Assembly (NCBI GenBank): GCA_947176375.1
Contig: CAMWQM010000001.1
Location: forward strand, 1-64,000
From: an uncultured Helicobacteraceae bacterium
GTDB lineage: Bacteria; Campylobacterota; Campylobacteria; Campylobacterales; Helicobacteraceae
Reading direction: 5' to 3'
DNA: 64,000 nucleotides
In this document: in pieces, positions 34,810-46,596 of the stretch
Position numbering within the stretch: the stretch's first letter is position 1
Layout of the letters: the number at the start of each line of letters is the position of its first letter
The notes under the pieces: generated by a model
What the model was told of the DNA's origin: nothing
Databases searched by the model: none
The model's input: only the letters and a program-made list of their open reading frames with translations
Position numbers and translations under genes: made by a program

Positions 34810-35808
34810 ATGGATTTTATAAATGATATAAAGAATAGAGCAAAACAGAATCTAAAAACGATAGTTTTACCAGAAACTAGCGATATTCGCACTATTGAAG
34901 CAGCAGCAAAGATTTTGCAAGAGGGATTTGCCAAACTCATACTTCTAGGAGACAAAGATAAAATATTAGGAAATAATGCAAGTTTAGATAAAGCAAAAAT
35001 TATTAATCCAAAAGAAAGTGATTTGATTGAAAAATATATTGATATGTTTATGGAACTACGCTCACATAAAGGTATGACAAAAGAAAAAGCGAGAGATTTA
35101 TTGCTAAATGACACTCTTTATTTTGGAGTAGCATTAGTAAAAGATAAAGAGGCTGATGGAATGGTAGCAGGAGCTATAAACTCCACTGCGAATGTCCTAC
35201 GCGCCGCATTGCAAATTGTAGGAACTGCAAAAGATACAAAACTAGTTTCTAGTATTTTCTTTATGGTGGTGCCAGAGACTCCTTTTGGATTCCAATATAA
35301 AGGAAGTGGGATCTTTGCTTTTAGCGATTGTGCATTAGTGCAAGAACCAAACTGCAATGAATTAGCACAAATTGCAATTTCAAGCGCAAAAACTTTCACG
35401 CAAATAACAGGAGAGGAGGCAAAAGTCGCATTATTAAGCCATTCAACTCGTGCTAGTGCCAAGCATTGCAAAATCGATAAAGTTTGCTCTGCACTAGATG
35501 TGGTAAAAGAGCTAAATCCGAATCTGCAAATAGATGGAGAATTACAGCTTGATGCAGCAATTGTGCCAAGTGTGGGTAAATCAAAAGCACCAGATTCTAG
35601 CATTGCAGGAAATGCAAATGTGCTAATTTTTCCAGATATTGACGCAGGAAATATAGGATATAAATTAGTACAAAGATTGGCTAAAGCAGAGGCTTATGGA
35701 CCGCTTACTCAAGGTATGGCACAGCCTATTAATGATCTAAGCAGAGGTTGCAATAGTGATGATATAGTGGGAACCGTTGCCATTACAGCTTTACAAGCAA
35801 ATAATTAA
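34810..35808 (+). CDS. pta: Phosphate acetyltransferase
   Basis: Interconverts acetyl-CoA and acetyl phosphate; together with AckA it makes ATP from POR-derived acetyl-CoA or activates acetate. It is a short, single-domain form of 332 aa (class I catalytic domain only). It has KTIVLPETSDIRTIEAAAKI, GAINSTANVLRAALQIVG, FGFQYKGSGIFAFSDCALV and SHSTRASAKH. Two upstream GTG codons (34801, 34804) are in frame, but AAGG at 34798–34801 suits ATG 34810. A TATAAT box lies about 80 bp upstream. ackA follows after 15 bp. Confidence 0.95.
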   Translation: MDFINDIKNRAKQNLKTIVLPETSDIRTIEAAAKILQEGFAKLILLGDKDKILGNNASLDKAKIINPKESDLIEKYIDMFMELRSHKGMTKEKARDLLLNDTLYFGVALVKDKEADGMVAGAINSTANVLRAALQIVGTAKDTKLVSSIFFMVVPETPFGFQYKGSGIFAFSDCALVQEPNCNELAQIAISSAKTFTQITGEEAKVALLSHSTRASAKHCKIDKVCSALDVVKELNPNLQIDGELQLDAAIVPSVGKSKAPDSSIAGNANVLIFPDIDAGNIGYKLVQRLAKAEAYGPLTQGMAQPINDLSRGCNSDDIVGTVAITALQANN

Positions 35809-35823
35809 AATAAAGGAGATAAA

Positions 35824-37023
35824 ATGGATATATTAGTAATAAATTGTGGGAGTTCATCACTAAAATATCAATTAATAAATATAACTACAAAAGAAATCCT
35901 AGCATCTGGAATATGTGATAGAATAAACCTTGATGGCAGTATTTTAAAATATAAATCAAAAGATAAAAAAATAGAGCAAAATTTGCCTATGCCAGATCAT
36001 AAAAGTGCGATAGGTTATGTATTTGACGCATTAACTAATAAAGAATATGGTGCAATATCTTCACTAAATGAAATCAAAGCAATAGGGCATAGAATAGTGC
36101 ATGGTGGAGAGCATTTTGTAACTTCTACTTTGGTAAATGATGATGTAATTGAAAAAATAAGAGATTATAGTGATCTAGCACCACTTCACAATCCAGCTCA
36201 TGTGATAGGACTAGAGGCTTGCAGGTATTTAATGCCATACACTCCTATGGTTGTGGTATTTGATACTGCATTTCACCAAACTATCGAGCCAAAAGCTTAT
36301 TTGTATGCCTTACCTTATGAATGGTATGAGAAATATAAGATTAGAAAATATGGATTCCACGGCACAAGCCACAGCTATGTAAGCAAGAGAACGGCTGAAT
36401 ATTTAGGACTTGATATAAATAACTCTAAAATTATCACTTGTCATTTAGGAAATGGCTCGTCAATTTGTGCGGTAAAAAATGGCAAAAGTATAGATACGAG
36501 TATGGGACTATCTCCGCTTGAGGGCATTGCAATGGGAACTAGAAGCGGTGATTTAGACCCAGCAGTGTTGCAATATATTGCAAAAAAGGAGAATATAAAC
36601 ATTGATGAAATTTTAAACATTTTGAATAAAAAAAGCGGGGTGCTTGGAATCTCAAAGCTATCAAGCGACTTTAGAGATTTGCTTAAGGCTGAGGGTGAGG
36701 GAAATGAATTAGCAAAACTAGCTAGGAGAGTTTTTGCATATCGAGTAGCAAAATATATTGGCTCTTATATGGCTGCGATGAATGGTGTAGATGCGGTGGC
36801 ATTTTGTGCAGGAGTTGGTGAGAATGCTGTATATATAAGAGGAATGATAGTCGAACATCTCGGCTTCCTAGGAGTTAGATTAGATGAAAATATAAATGTC
36901 AATACAATAGGCACAGAAGCTGTTATCTCAACCCCAGATTCCAAAGTAAAAGTTTGTGTCATTCCAACGAATGAAGAACTAGTAATCGCACAAGATACTT
37001 ACAATATAGTTTCAAAATTGTAG
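35824..37023 (+). CDS. ackA: Acetate kinase
   Basis: Transfers phosphate between acetyl phosphate and ADP. It is 399 aa with the ASKHA fold. N-terminal INCGSSSLKYQL binds phosphate; HRIVHGGEHF, DTAFHQTI, KYGFHGTSHSYVSKR, HLGNGSSICAV and MGTRSGDLDPAVLQY are the conserved acetate kinase blocks. A strong AAAGGAGAT precedes the ATG. It forms a two-gene operon with pta, and a hairpin 37 bp after the stop ends it. Confidence 0.97.
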   Translation: MDILVINCGSSSLKYQLINITTKEILASGICDRINLDGSILKYKSKDKKIEQNLPMPDHKSAIGYVFDALTNKEYGAISSLNEIKAIGHRIVHGGEHFVTSTLVNDDVIEKIRDYSDLAPLHNPAHVIGLEACRYLMPYTPMVVVFDTAFHQTIEPKAYLYALPYEWYEKYKIRKYGFHGTSHSYVSKRTAEYLGLDINNSKIITCHLGNGSSICAVKNGKSIDTSMGLSPLEGIAMGTRSGDLDPAVLQYIAKKENINIDEILNILNKKSGVLGISKLSSDFRDLLKAEGEGNELAKLARRVFAYRVAKYIGSYMAAMNGVDAVAFCAGVGENAVYIRGMIVEHLGFLGVRLDENINVNTIGTEAVISTPDSKVKVCVIPTNEELVIAQDTYNIVSKL

Positions 37024-37059
37024 AATAATCTCTAAAATGCAAGGTATGGCAAAATAGCA

Positions 37060-37093
37060 TAGCATTAATTAGATATCTTTTTAATTAATGCTA
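37060..37093 (+). terminator. Terminator of pta–ackA
   Basis: TAGCATTAATTA (37060–37071) and TAATTAATGCTA (37082–37093) form a perfect 12-bp stem with a 10-nt loop. The following bases are only partly T-rich (AAAGTTTATA). Confidence 0.55.
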
Positions 37094-37527
37094 AAAGTTT
37101 ATACGAATTAAAAATAAAAGAATGATGTTAAGTTTGATAGAATCTTTGGAAGTATAAATAATAAATTATTAAAATGATAAATTCTAAGTTTAGTTGTATA
37201 GAGTTTGTAAAAATTAAAATATGGAATATAGTTTTTAGGATTAGAGTAATTTTATCACCATTTTTTATATTTTATATCTTAATGTATTTATTAAATTTGT
37301 TTAAGGATTATTTTAGCCTGTAAGAAAAATATTTTGGGTTAAATGTATTTTAAAAATTAAATTTTATCAAAGCCTTATTTGCATAAAACAAATTATATTT
37401 AGCAAACATCTTTGTATCAATCAATAAAGCAATTACAATTTTTTAAGTTCTAAAATACGCCTAGCCAAACTTTAGGCTTTTAAAACTATGCTCAATTTAT
37501 TTTAACTATTGCCTATGTTTTGCTTGA
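37094..37527. other. Gene-free AT-rich region
   Basis: About 430 bp between the ackA terminator and the convergent motE gene. I see no gene, RNA or strong repeat in it. Confidence 0.5.
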
Positions 37528-38058
37528 TTATTCCTCAATTTCAAATGGAGGTCCCTTTTTTAGCACTTCTGTTAGTTTGGCAGCTTTTTGCGAATCCATT
37601 TTAGATAGAATCTTGCCTATATCTTTAGAATCCATTGAGAATAATATCTCTGCTGCCTGATTTAGCGGCATATTGTCTATAATAGCACCAGCTTTAGAAT
37701 CTTTCATTTTAGAGTAAGTTTGCGAAATTTTCTCATTCTTTTTATTATCAATTTGTGCTAATATCTCTTCATTTTTTTTGATTAACTCTCTAATTTCTTC
37801 TTCTTTATTTTTTGCTTCCTTTAGCAAAGATTCCACCTTTTGCTCTTGGATTTTTAATTCATCTAATCTTTTATTATTAAGATTCTGCTGTTGGCTATAA
37901 AGTGAGCTTATAATCCTCTTTTGCTCCTCAATCTCAGCTAATTCATTTTGTATTTCCTCTTTACGAAGCTCAAAAATTTTATTGCAATTTATCACAGCAC
38001 TCTGCTCTGCACTAGTCACACCAAATGCAACCAAACCAAAAATAATTAATCTTAACAA
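37528..38058 (-). CDS. motE: MotE-like periplasmic flagellar chaperone
   Basis: This 176-aa exported protein has a signal peptide over residues 1–17 (MLRLIIFGLVAFGVTSA), a long coiled coil (about residues 30–115, rich in E/K/Q) and a C-terminal MgtE-N-like helical domain containing AGAIIDNMPLNQAAEILFSM and DIGKILSKMDSQKAAKLTEV. In H. pylori the matching protein, next to the FliJ-like gene and purA, is MotE, which helps MotC form the disc around the motor. The same three-gene order is present here: purA, fliJ-like, motE, with a 9-bp gap to the FliJ-like gene. Confidence 0.85.
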   Translation of the reverse strand: MLRLIIFGLVAFGVTSAEQSAVINCNKIFELRKEEIQNELAEIEEQKRIISSLYSQQQNLNNKRLDELKIQEQKVESLLKEAKNKEEEIRELIKKNEEILAQIDNKKNEKISQTYSKMKDSKAGAIIDNMPLNQAAEILFSMDSKDIGKILSKMDSQKAAKLTEVLKKGPPFEIEE

Positions 38059-38067
38059 AAAATCTCC

Positions 38068-39773
<1,706 letters not shown>

Positions 39774-39996
39774 TTAAATATTGCAAAAATAGGGTGATAT
39801 AAAATTTAATCTAACTTTGATTTATCGCATTGTTTAAACTAGCTCTACATTATTATGAGCATATATTCTAGTGATTTTTAGCCACATTAGAATCTAAAGC
39901 TAAATACAAAGTCTAGCTTATCATAAATTTTAGTATCTAATTTAATAGATTTTTTAAAAAAATAAAATATCATTTCAATTTTTGAGTGAGGGAAAA

Positions 39997-41617
39997 ATGG
40001 CAAAGCAAAAATCAAATAAATCAAAAGAAGCAAAATCTTTGCAAACAAAGCAAAACATTACACATAAAAGTGGTAAAGATTTTGCACTCTCTAAAAATGT
40101 ATCACTAGATTCTATACATTCTAGTAATTTGGCAGAATCTACTTTCCAATCCACAAATCAAAGCTTACTACAAAAAAATCTTTGTTTAAATCACTCATAC
40201 AAAATAAATAAAACTATTCCCATAGATAAACTAATTGATAGAATCTTGCAAGGTGATAGCTTAAAGTTATTAAAACAGATTCCAGATTCTAGCATTGATT
40301 TAATATTTGCTGACCCACCTTATTTTATGCAGGTTAGCGGAGTGTTAAAGCGACCAGAGGGATGTGATTTTAGCGGTTGTGATGATACGTGGGATAGCTT
40401 TAGGGATAATGAGGATTATAATGCCTTTAGCAAGACGTGGCTAAAGGAGTGCTTTAGGATTCTAAAACCAAATGGTAGCATTTGGGTGATAGGCTCTATG
40501 CAGTGTATTTATAGTATTGGTGGGCTTATGCAAGAGCTTGGCTTTTGGTTTATCAATGATGTAGTTTGGCAAAAGAGCAATCCAATGCCAAATTTTCACG
40601 GAACAAGGCTAAATAACTCACATGAAACACTTATATGGGCGACAAAGAGTAAAAAATCAAAATATACTTTTAATTACAAGACTGCAAAAGAGCTAAATAA
40701 CGAGATAGTAGGCTTTAAGGACGGAGAGAGGCGACAGCTAAGCAGTGTATGGCAGCTTCCTGTTTGCAATGGAAATGAGAGACTAAAAGATAGTATCGGT
40801 GATAAAATCCATAGCACGCAGAAGCCAGAATCCTTGCTATATAGGATAATTGCCATTAGCTCTAAAATGGGAGATTATTGTGCTAGACCCATTTGGTGGG
40901 ACGATGACCACAGCGGCAATGGCAAAGAAACTAGGCAGGCACTACATTATGCTAGAGAGAGGAAAAATACATAAAAGCAGGGCAAAAGAGGCTAGAGCTT
41001 GTTAGCTTTAAAGATTCACCTATTGCTAGGGCAGAGTTTGACACAAAGCCTCTCAAAGTAACTTTAAGCGAGATGATAGAAAATGGATTTTTAAGAGAAA
41101 ATGAAGTTTTTTATCTAAAAGAATTTATTAGAAATTTTAATGTGGAATTTAGCATTGCACATTCTAGCACTGCAAAATACATAAATCCAAATAATAAAGA
41201 TTCTAAAAATGTAAAACCTAGCTCCAAAAATAACTCATTAACCACAAAAATGGAATCTAAAAAGACAAAAAAATCCCTAAAGATTCTAAAATAGAATCTA
41301 AAAATCAAAAAGAAAACAAACCAATATCAAATTTAAATACCAAAGATTTACAAGATTTAAAATATTTTGTATCGCAAGATTTTGAAAACCCAAAACTCAC
41401 AAAAGATGGCAAACTTCTCTATCAAAATCAAAAATATGATATACATAGCCTTGCAGCTTTGCTAAAACAGACAAATGCAACAAATACAAAGCAAGCAAAC
41501 ACAGAGCGGATAAAAACAAAAAGACTAAATGGCTTTAAATATTGGTGTGTTTTAAAAGAGGACAAATTTGTCTTGTTAGATACGATTAGAGAGGAATTTA
41601 GACAAATAAAGATATAA
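39997..41617 (+). pseudogene. HinfI/CcrM-like (GANTC-type) adenine DNA methyltransferase, three frameshifts
   Basis: The 5' frame carries DLIFADPPYFMQ, SIWVIGSMQCIYSIGG, KSNPMPNFHGTRLNNSHETL and HSTQKPESLLYRII, the order and motifs of beta-class CcrM/HinfI enzymes. One extra T near 40876 breaks the frame; one base later in phase, IVLDPFGGTMTTAAMAKKLG supplies the SAM-binding motif. An extra G near 40961 shifts it again, then YIKAGQKRLELVSFKDSP follows. A lost A in the A7 run 41267–41273 causes a third shift, after which a RAMA-like C-terminus runs to TAA 41615–41617. ATG 39997 has GAGGG upstream. The N-terminus has a 70-residue S/K/N-rich extension. GANTC specificity is inferred from family resemblance. 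Confidence 0.82.
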
Positions 41618-42142
41618 AAATAAAAGCTACAAACAAGGCAAAATGATTTAAAATTTAGCAGATTTTGCAAAGCTTATTATTATCAAATGAAACTAATTTT
41701 TCATATTTTGACCTTTAAAACAAGTTATGAGAGTGAATCTAAAATATAGATCCTAATAATTTGGATAATTTGATTTTTAAAAAGTTAGTAGATTCTAAAA
41801 ATTACAAAAAACTAAATGAATAGTAAAATGGAGCAAATCTAAAAAACAAGAGAAACTAAAACTTGGAATACAATAAGCTCTAAAATAAATTATTCAAAAA
41901 TTATTATCTGATTTAGTAATAAAACAATATTCTCTTAATAATCTAAATAATTTTTCTAAAAATCTGTCTTTACAAACAACCTTAATTGAATCTAGCTTTA
42001 AAAATCATATTTAAAATATTTGATTAATCTTGCGAATCTAAAAGATAAAATTTTGTATATCTCGCTTCAAAATCTATCTAAAAATTTTAAAAGGATTTGA
42101 GAGGACATCAATTATCTATAAAGATTCACAATTTATTTTAAA
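41618..42142. other. Gene-free AT-rich region
   Basis: About 525 bp between the methyltransferase relic and a small secreted protein on the other strand. It contains GATTC/GAATC sites but no recognisable gene, RNA or long repeat. Confidence 0.5.
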
Positions 42143-42511
42143 TTAATAAGCACTATTTGAGACGCATTTTAGCTCTATTTCTTCAGCTATATATGCTGGA
42201 GCGCCACTTTTTCCTGCATCAGCTGTGGCATATTCTCCTGCTACATTTAACATATTTGCAAATACTTCCGCCTCAACAAATGAATTTAATTTTAAATCTA
42301 CAAATTTTCCTCTTACATCTGTGCCGAAGATTCCGCAGTCATCGAGTGTAATTTCAGTTTGCGGAAGCACTTGAATTAAAGTTCCATTTATACTAATTGT
42401 CTTCTTGTCATTATCTATGCTTGTTATAAGTCCTTTTAACTCAATTCCATCTGCAAAGGCAACTCCACTAGACAATAAAATAGTCCATAAAATCGCAATC
42501 TTTTTCATCAT
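42143..42511 (-). CDS. Small exported protein, DUF5666-like
   Basis: This 122-aa protein has a clear signal peptide (residues 1–20, KKIAILWTILLSSGVAFA). The mature part has an OB-like pattern, ELKGLITSIDNDKKTISING then TLIQVLPQTEITLDDCGIFG, with two later cysteines. This resembles DUF5666-type periplasmic proteins, where short beta barrels carry a 'G-I-D-x-x-x-x-I-x-I' repeat. No function is known. It is followed on the upstream side by yqeY in the same direction with a 33-bp gap. The ATG has AAGGAG upstream. Confidence 0.6.
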   Translation of the reverse strand: MMKKIAILWTILLSSGVAFADGIELKGLITSIDNDKKTISINGTLIQVLPQTEITLDDCGIFGTDVRGKFVDLKLNSFVEAEVFANMLNVAGEYATADAGKSGAPAYIAEEIELKCVSNSAY

Positions 42512-42544
42512 TTCTCCTTAAAAATTAATATAGATTAAATTATA

Positions 42545-42991
42545 TCATAAACTATTTAGTAAATCTTTTGCAATTTTGCTAATCCTAGCTCCATCAGCCA
42601 CTTCATAAAGGCTTTTTGCCTCACTCATAACCTTGCCTAAATCTTTTGGCTCTTTTGCCCCGACTTTTGCAATTATCTCTTTGATTTTAGATACTAACTC
42701 ACTATCACATAATTGCTTTGGCAAATATTCTAAAATAATTTTTAGCTCCGCCTCTTCCTTTGCCACTAAATCCTCTCTATTTGCATTTTTATAAGCCTGG
42801 ATTGAATCTAACCTCTGTTTCTTTGCATTTAGCAAGATTTTTGTAGCCTCTTTATCATTAATTTCAATTCTTTTATCAACCTCAATCTGCTTGAAAGCAG
42901 AGTTTAGTAATCTTATGGTATCCCTTTTAAAGCTGTCGTTTTGCTTCATTGCCTCTTTTAAATCATTCATTAATCTTTCTTTTATAGTCAT
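42545..42991 (-). CDS. yqeY: YqeY / GatB-like domain protein
   Basis: This 148-aa protein has the YqeY fold, the same helical domain that forms the tail of GatB and of some glutaminyl-tRNA synthetases, where it contacts tRNA. Motifs are MNDLKEAMKQNDSFKRDTIR, ATKILLNAKKQRLDSI and AELKIILEYLPKQL. The cellular role of stand-alone YqeY is not settled. It is divergent from flgH. The start has AAGGAG at good spacing. Confidence 0.9.
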   Translation of the reverse strand: MTIKERLMNDLKEAMKQNDSFKRDTIRLLNSAFKQIEVDKRIEINDKEATKILLNAKKQRLDSIQAYKNANREDLVAKEEAELKIILEYLPKQLCDSELVSKIKEIIAKVGAKEPKDLGKVMSEAKSLYEVADGARISKIAKDLLNSL

Positions 42992-43063
42992 TTTTGCTCC
43001 TTAAATATTATGGAATAAACTTTGCTTTGAGAGATAAAATTGTATCAAAATGTGAGATTTAAA

Positions 43064-43759
43064 ATGAGAAAAATATTTATTTTATCATTATTATTGCTGA
43101 ATATTTATGCTGACCCAATAATGGACTTTAGCCCGCCTAAATATGTAGAGGAACTGCCAGAAAAAGATTTTGTCGAGGAGTTTCCAAAACTAGGCTCACT
43201 TTTTGGGCAGGGTGAGCGTCCTATGTTTGCAGATAGAAGGGCAATGAGAGTGAATGATATTTTATTAGTTAAAGTGAATGAAAGATCAACTGCAACTTTT
43301 AGTATTCAAAAAACCTATAATGGTGCGGAGGAAGGCACACTAAACGCACCTAGTGTGAATTATAATGGGACAGATGAAGAAATCGCCACAAATATAGAAG
43401 AATTTAGAAATGCAAGTGCATTTAATATGAATCTAGCTAATAAAGAGACGAATTTTAATGGTGGAGGTTCGCAAAATAGAAACGAGAGCGTGGAGTTTGA
43501 GCTATCAGCTAGAGTGATAAAAGTGCTAAATAATGGAAATTACTATATTGAAGGCACAAGGCAAATTATGGTAGATGGCGAAAAAAAGATTATGCTTCTT
43601 AGTGGAGTTATCCGTCCCTATGATATTTCAAGCGACAATACAATAGAATCTAAATTCATATCAGAACTTAAGCTTAACTACACAAGTGAAGGTGATATAA
43701 GCAATAAAAGACATAAAAAGTGGGGTAGTGCAGAGCTTGAACAAGCCTATCCATTTTAG
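43064..43759 (+). CDS. flgH: Flagellar L-ring protein FlgH
   Basis: Forms the outer-membrane ring through which the flagellar rod turns. About 231 aa. FlgH motifs are MDFSPPKYVEE, GSLFGQGERPMFADRRAMRV, NDILLVKVNERSTA and the C-terminal VIRPYDISSDNTI. A hydrophobic leader is present, but the protein contains no cysteine, so the lipobox found in most FlgH proteins is absent. The frame is open back to a TTG at 43040, which has GAGAG at suitable spacing; ATG 43064 starts directly at the leader. It leads into pseF 21 bp downstream, linking ring assembly to flagellin glycosylation. Confidence 0.9.
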   Translation: MRKIFILSLLLLNIYADPIMDFSPPKYVEELPEKDFVEEFPKLGSLFGQGERPMFADRRAMRVNDILLVKVNERSTATFSIQKTYNGAEEGTLNAPSVNYNGTDEEIATNIEEFRNASAFNMNLANKETNFNGGGSQNRNESVEFELSARVIKVLNNGNYYIEGTRQIMVDGEKKIMLLSGVIRPYDISSDNTIESKFISELKLNYTSEGDISNKRHKKWGSAELEQAYPF

Positions 43760-43780
43760 AATCTAAAAAGTGGAATCTAA

Positions 43781-44455
43781 ATGAATATCGCAATAATCCC
43801 CGCTAGAGGTGGAAGCAAACGCATAAAAAATAAAAATATCAAGGATTTTTATGGAAAGCCAATAATCGCCTATGCGATAGAATTAGCGCTAGATTCAAAT
43901 CTTTTTGATAAAGTGGTTGTTAGCACCGATAGTATTGAAATCCAAAGTATTGCAAAAAATTTTAAAGCAGAATGTAATTCTTTGCGTCCTAGTGAGTTAA
44001 GCGATGATTTTAGCACGACTTTAGATGTGATTAGTTATGAGGTTAGAAATCTGGCTTTAAAAAATGATGATATAGTTTGCTGTATTTATCCCACTACACC
44101 ACTTTTAAAATCAAATTTTTTAAAAATGGGATTAGGGGCAATAGAAAGCGGGAAATACTGCTTTAGCGCTTGTAAATTTAGCTCGAATCCTTTGCGTGGA
44201 TTTTATATCAAAAATGATGAAATTTTCTTGCTAGATGAGGCTTATAGAGATTCTAGAAGTCAGGATTTAGAAGTGTTTTACTACGATGCAGGGCAGTTTT
44301 ACATTGGATATGTAAAGGAATTTTTGGATAAAAAGCCGATTTTTAGCAAAAATTCAAAGCCTATAATTCTGCCTCAAATAAATGTAGTAGATATTAATAC
44401 CCCAGAAGATTGGGAGATTGCGGAGATAAAATACAAAATACTATGCAAGCAGTAA
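43781..44455 (+). CDS. pseF: Pseudaminic acid cytidylyltransferase
   Basis: Activates pseudaminic acid with CTP, the last soluble step before glycosylation of flagellin. It is 224 aa. It opens with IAIIPARGGSKRIKNKNI, the CMP-sugar synthetase nucleotide loop, and has VVVSTDSIEIQSIAK and CCIYPTTPLLKS. Its C-terminal DINTPEDWEIAE is typical of PseF. In H. pylori PseF and PseG are one fused protein; here they are separate genes that overlap by 13 bp. Confidence 0.93.
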   Translation: MNIAIIPARGGSKRIKNKNIKDFYGKPIIAYAIELALDSNLFDKVVVSTDSIEIQSIAKNFKAECNSLRPSELSDDFSTTLDVISYEVRNLALKNDDIVCCIYPTTPLLKSNFLKMGLGAIESGKYCFSACKFSSNPLRGFYIKNDEIFLLDEAYRDSRSQDLEVFYYDAGQFYIGYVKEFLDKKPIFSKNSKPIILPQINVVDINTPEDWEIAEIKYKILCKQ

Positions 44456-45387
44456 TTTTAACAGAAGCGGGAAATCACTTTGGACTAGGGCATTTAAGCA
44501 GATGTGTGGCTTTAAAAAAGCATTTATTAAAAGCTAATTTTTATGTAGAGCTTTATAATAGAGGGGATTTTGAGAGTAGTGAAGCTAGTCATTTTGATTG
44601 GCTAGATGAGATAAATAGGACAATACTAGATAAAAAATTAGAATCTAAACCACTTTTGATAATAGATTCTTATTATGCAAACTTTGAGTTTTGCAAAGCT
44701 ATGGTAGAAAAATCCAAAGTATGCGTGTTTTTTGATGATTTTAGCAGAATGATTTATCCGCAAGACTCAATCATACTAAATGGTGCGCTAAATGCAAATA
44801 AATATTACATTGATATTAAAAATGAAAAGTTTGTAGGTATCGAATATGGACTACTTAGAGATGAATTTTTAGAGCGTAGTGAAAAAAAGATAAATAAAGA
44901 TATTGTTAGGGTTTTAATCACGCTTGGGGGTAATGACTATGCTAATAATACGCAAAAAGTGCTAGAAATTATTGAGAAAGAATGCGTATATGCGATGATT
45001 GATGTTATTATAGCGCATAATCACAAGCCTTTACAATATGGCTTTAACACTACTATTCACACGGATTTAGACACTAAAGCGTTAAAGAAACTAATGCTTG
45101 AGTGTGATTTGGCAATTAGTGGCGGTGGTGTAACAATGGTTGAACTTCAATCTACACTTACACCAACAATAGCACTAAATCTCGCTCCAAATCAAAGTTA
45201 TCAGCTCTATGAATGGCAGAAAATCGGGCTTCGGGTTGCGAAGGATAGTGCTCAAGTTAAGGGTTTGATAAAGGGTTTGAAAAAATTTAAAGATAGAAAT
45301 AAAGTGTATAATAATCTCTCAAAAATTGAAATAGGAAGCAAGATTCCTCAATTTGTGGAGTTTCTTAAAGAGAAATATCAAAGCTAA
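44443..45387 (+). CDS. pseG: UDP-2,4-diacetamido-trideoxy-altropyranose hydrolase
   Basis: Removes UDP from the altro-sugar intermediate in pseudaminic acid synthesis. It is 314 aa and has a GT-B-like hydrolase fold. It starts MQAVILTEAGNHFGLGHLSR, where the histidine in GLGH is catalytic. VLITLGGNDYANNT and AISGGGVTMVELQ (UDP-binding) follow. The frame is open from TTG 44410, but ATG 44443 gives the normal family N-terminus and overlaps the pseF end by 13 bp, indicating translational coupling. A 16-bp palindrome built of two GANTC sites follows at 45419–45434. Confidence 0.92.
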   Translation: MQAVILTEAGNHFGLGHLSRCVALKKHLLKANFYVELYNRGDFESSEASHFDWLDEINRTILDKKLESKPLLIIDSYYANFEFCKAMVEKSKVCVFFDDFSRMIYPQDSIILNGALNANKYYIDIKNEKFVGIEYGLLRDEFLERSEKKINKDIVRVLITLGGNDYANNTQKVLEIIEKECVYAMIDVIIAHNHKPLQYGFNTTIHTDLDTKALKKLMLECDLAISGGGVTMVELQSTLTPTIALNLAPNQSYQLYEWQKIGLRVAKDSAQVKGLIKGLKKFKDRNKVYNNLSKIEIGSKIPQFVEFLKEKYQS

Positions 45388-46596
45388 AATATTATAGATT
45401 CTTATGATATTGAGCTTAGAATCTAATTAGATTCCAGATTGCAAAATATTTTATAAATAAACAAAATGGATGATTATTAAAATCAATTTTTATATTAAAT
45501 TTTGGATTTTAAAAATTATAAATGCAAATAAAAGGGAGAAATATTAGTTTAAAATTTAAAATATTAGCTTTTAGTAAAATCTTAATTGCAACATTTGTGA
45601 CTTTTGGATTCGGTGGTATGGAGTGCAAAATTATTGAGATTCTAGTCAATCACATTTTATAAGCAAATTCCAGCAAATTAGAATCCAAATCTAAAAATCA
45701 TAAATATTTCCCATAAAATAGAACTAGCAAAATAATAGGTATGAGCTTTTTATTTTCAGAAACTGAAATTTGCTTTGGGTTAAAATATTTAATGCAAAAA
45801 CACTGCGAAATTACAGAAGCGATTTTAGTGTACATAATAGATAGCTGGGATATAAGCAAAGTTGAAAAATGGGCAGTATGTTTACTAATATAGAAACTTC
45901 AATCAAAATATTAATTCGTTGAATGCAGGGAAGTCAAAGATATTGGCTATATATTTTCTAATTCATATCTTTAAATAAGAACTGAAATTTGTAGAACATC
46001 GCTAATGTGAGGAATATAAATTCTATTCGTTTCTCGCATTTAGTTGTGTGAGAGGATAAAAAGAGCTTAAAAATGAAAGATATATTTAGAGCATCTGTAA
46101 TGTAATCAAATCAACCAAATGTATAAAGATAAAAGTTAAATATTTAGTGGGATTTAAATTTACAAATAAAGCCATAAATAGGGTTTCAAAAACAAATAAG
46201 GCACAAGGCAAACCTATGAAACTATTTTTGGTTTAGCACAAAAAATAAAATTTATAATCTATCTTAATAAAACATAGCATTTATATTGGTTTTAGCGGAA
46301 TCTACAAAATAGATTCTAGCGTTATTAATATTTTAGTTTCTAAAGTTTTTGTGGGTAAGAAGCTGATAAAACTAAAACTCTTATAAGTAGAATGGCAATA
46401 ACAAAATATATAAATTTCAAGCTTTAGTGATTATAATAAAAATCTAAAATACAGCATCAAAATCAAGAATCTTAATTTATAAAACCTAAAACTTATAGCA
46501 ATTAATAGCAATATATTTTAAACTATATTATATTGTTTAAAGCCCAGTTGAGTGCTTTAAACATACTATAAACTTTACAGATTCTAGCAATTAGTC
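45388..46596. other. 1.2 kb region without a confident gene
   Basis: Two short plus-strand frames stand out: 45522–45662 (46 aa, with a hydrophobic LIATFVTFGFGG stretch) and 45741–45893 (50 aa, containing FGLKYLMQKHCEITEAILVY). Neither has a clear ribosome-binding site or a recognisable family. The second looks like a gene remnant. The rest is AT-rich with scattered GATTC/GAATC sites. Confidence 0.45.

Noticed and set aside
41428-41670. Minus-strand 80-aa hydrophobic-looking frame
   Set aside because: It is antisense to the RAMA-like C-terminus of the broken methyltransferase, which explains the open frame.
45522-45893. Two short plus-strand frames of 46 and 50 aa
   Set aside because: No family, no clear ribosome-binding site, and surrounded by decayed DNA; reported only as part of the region note.
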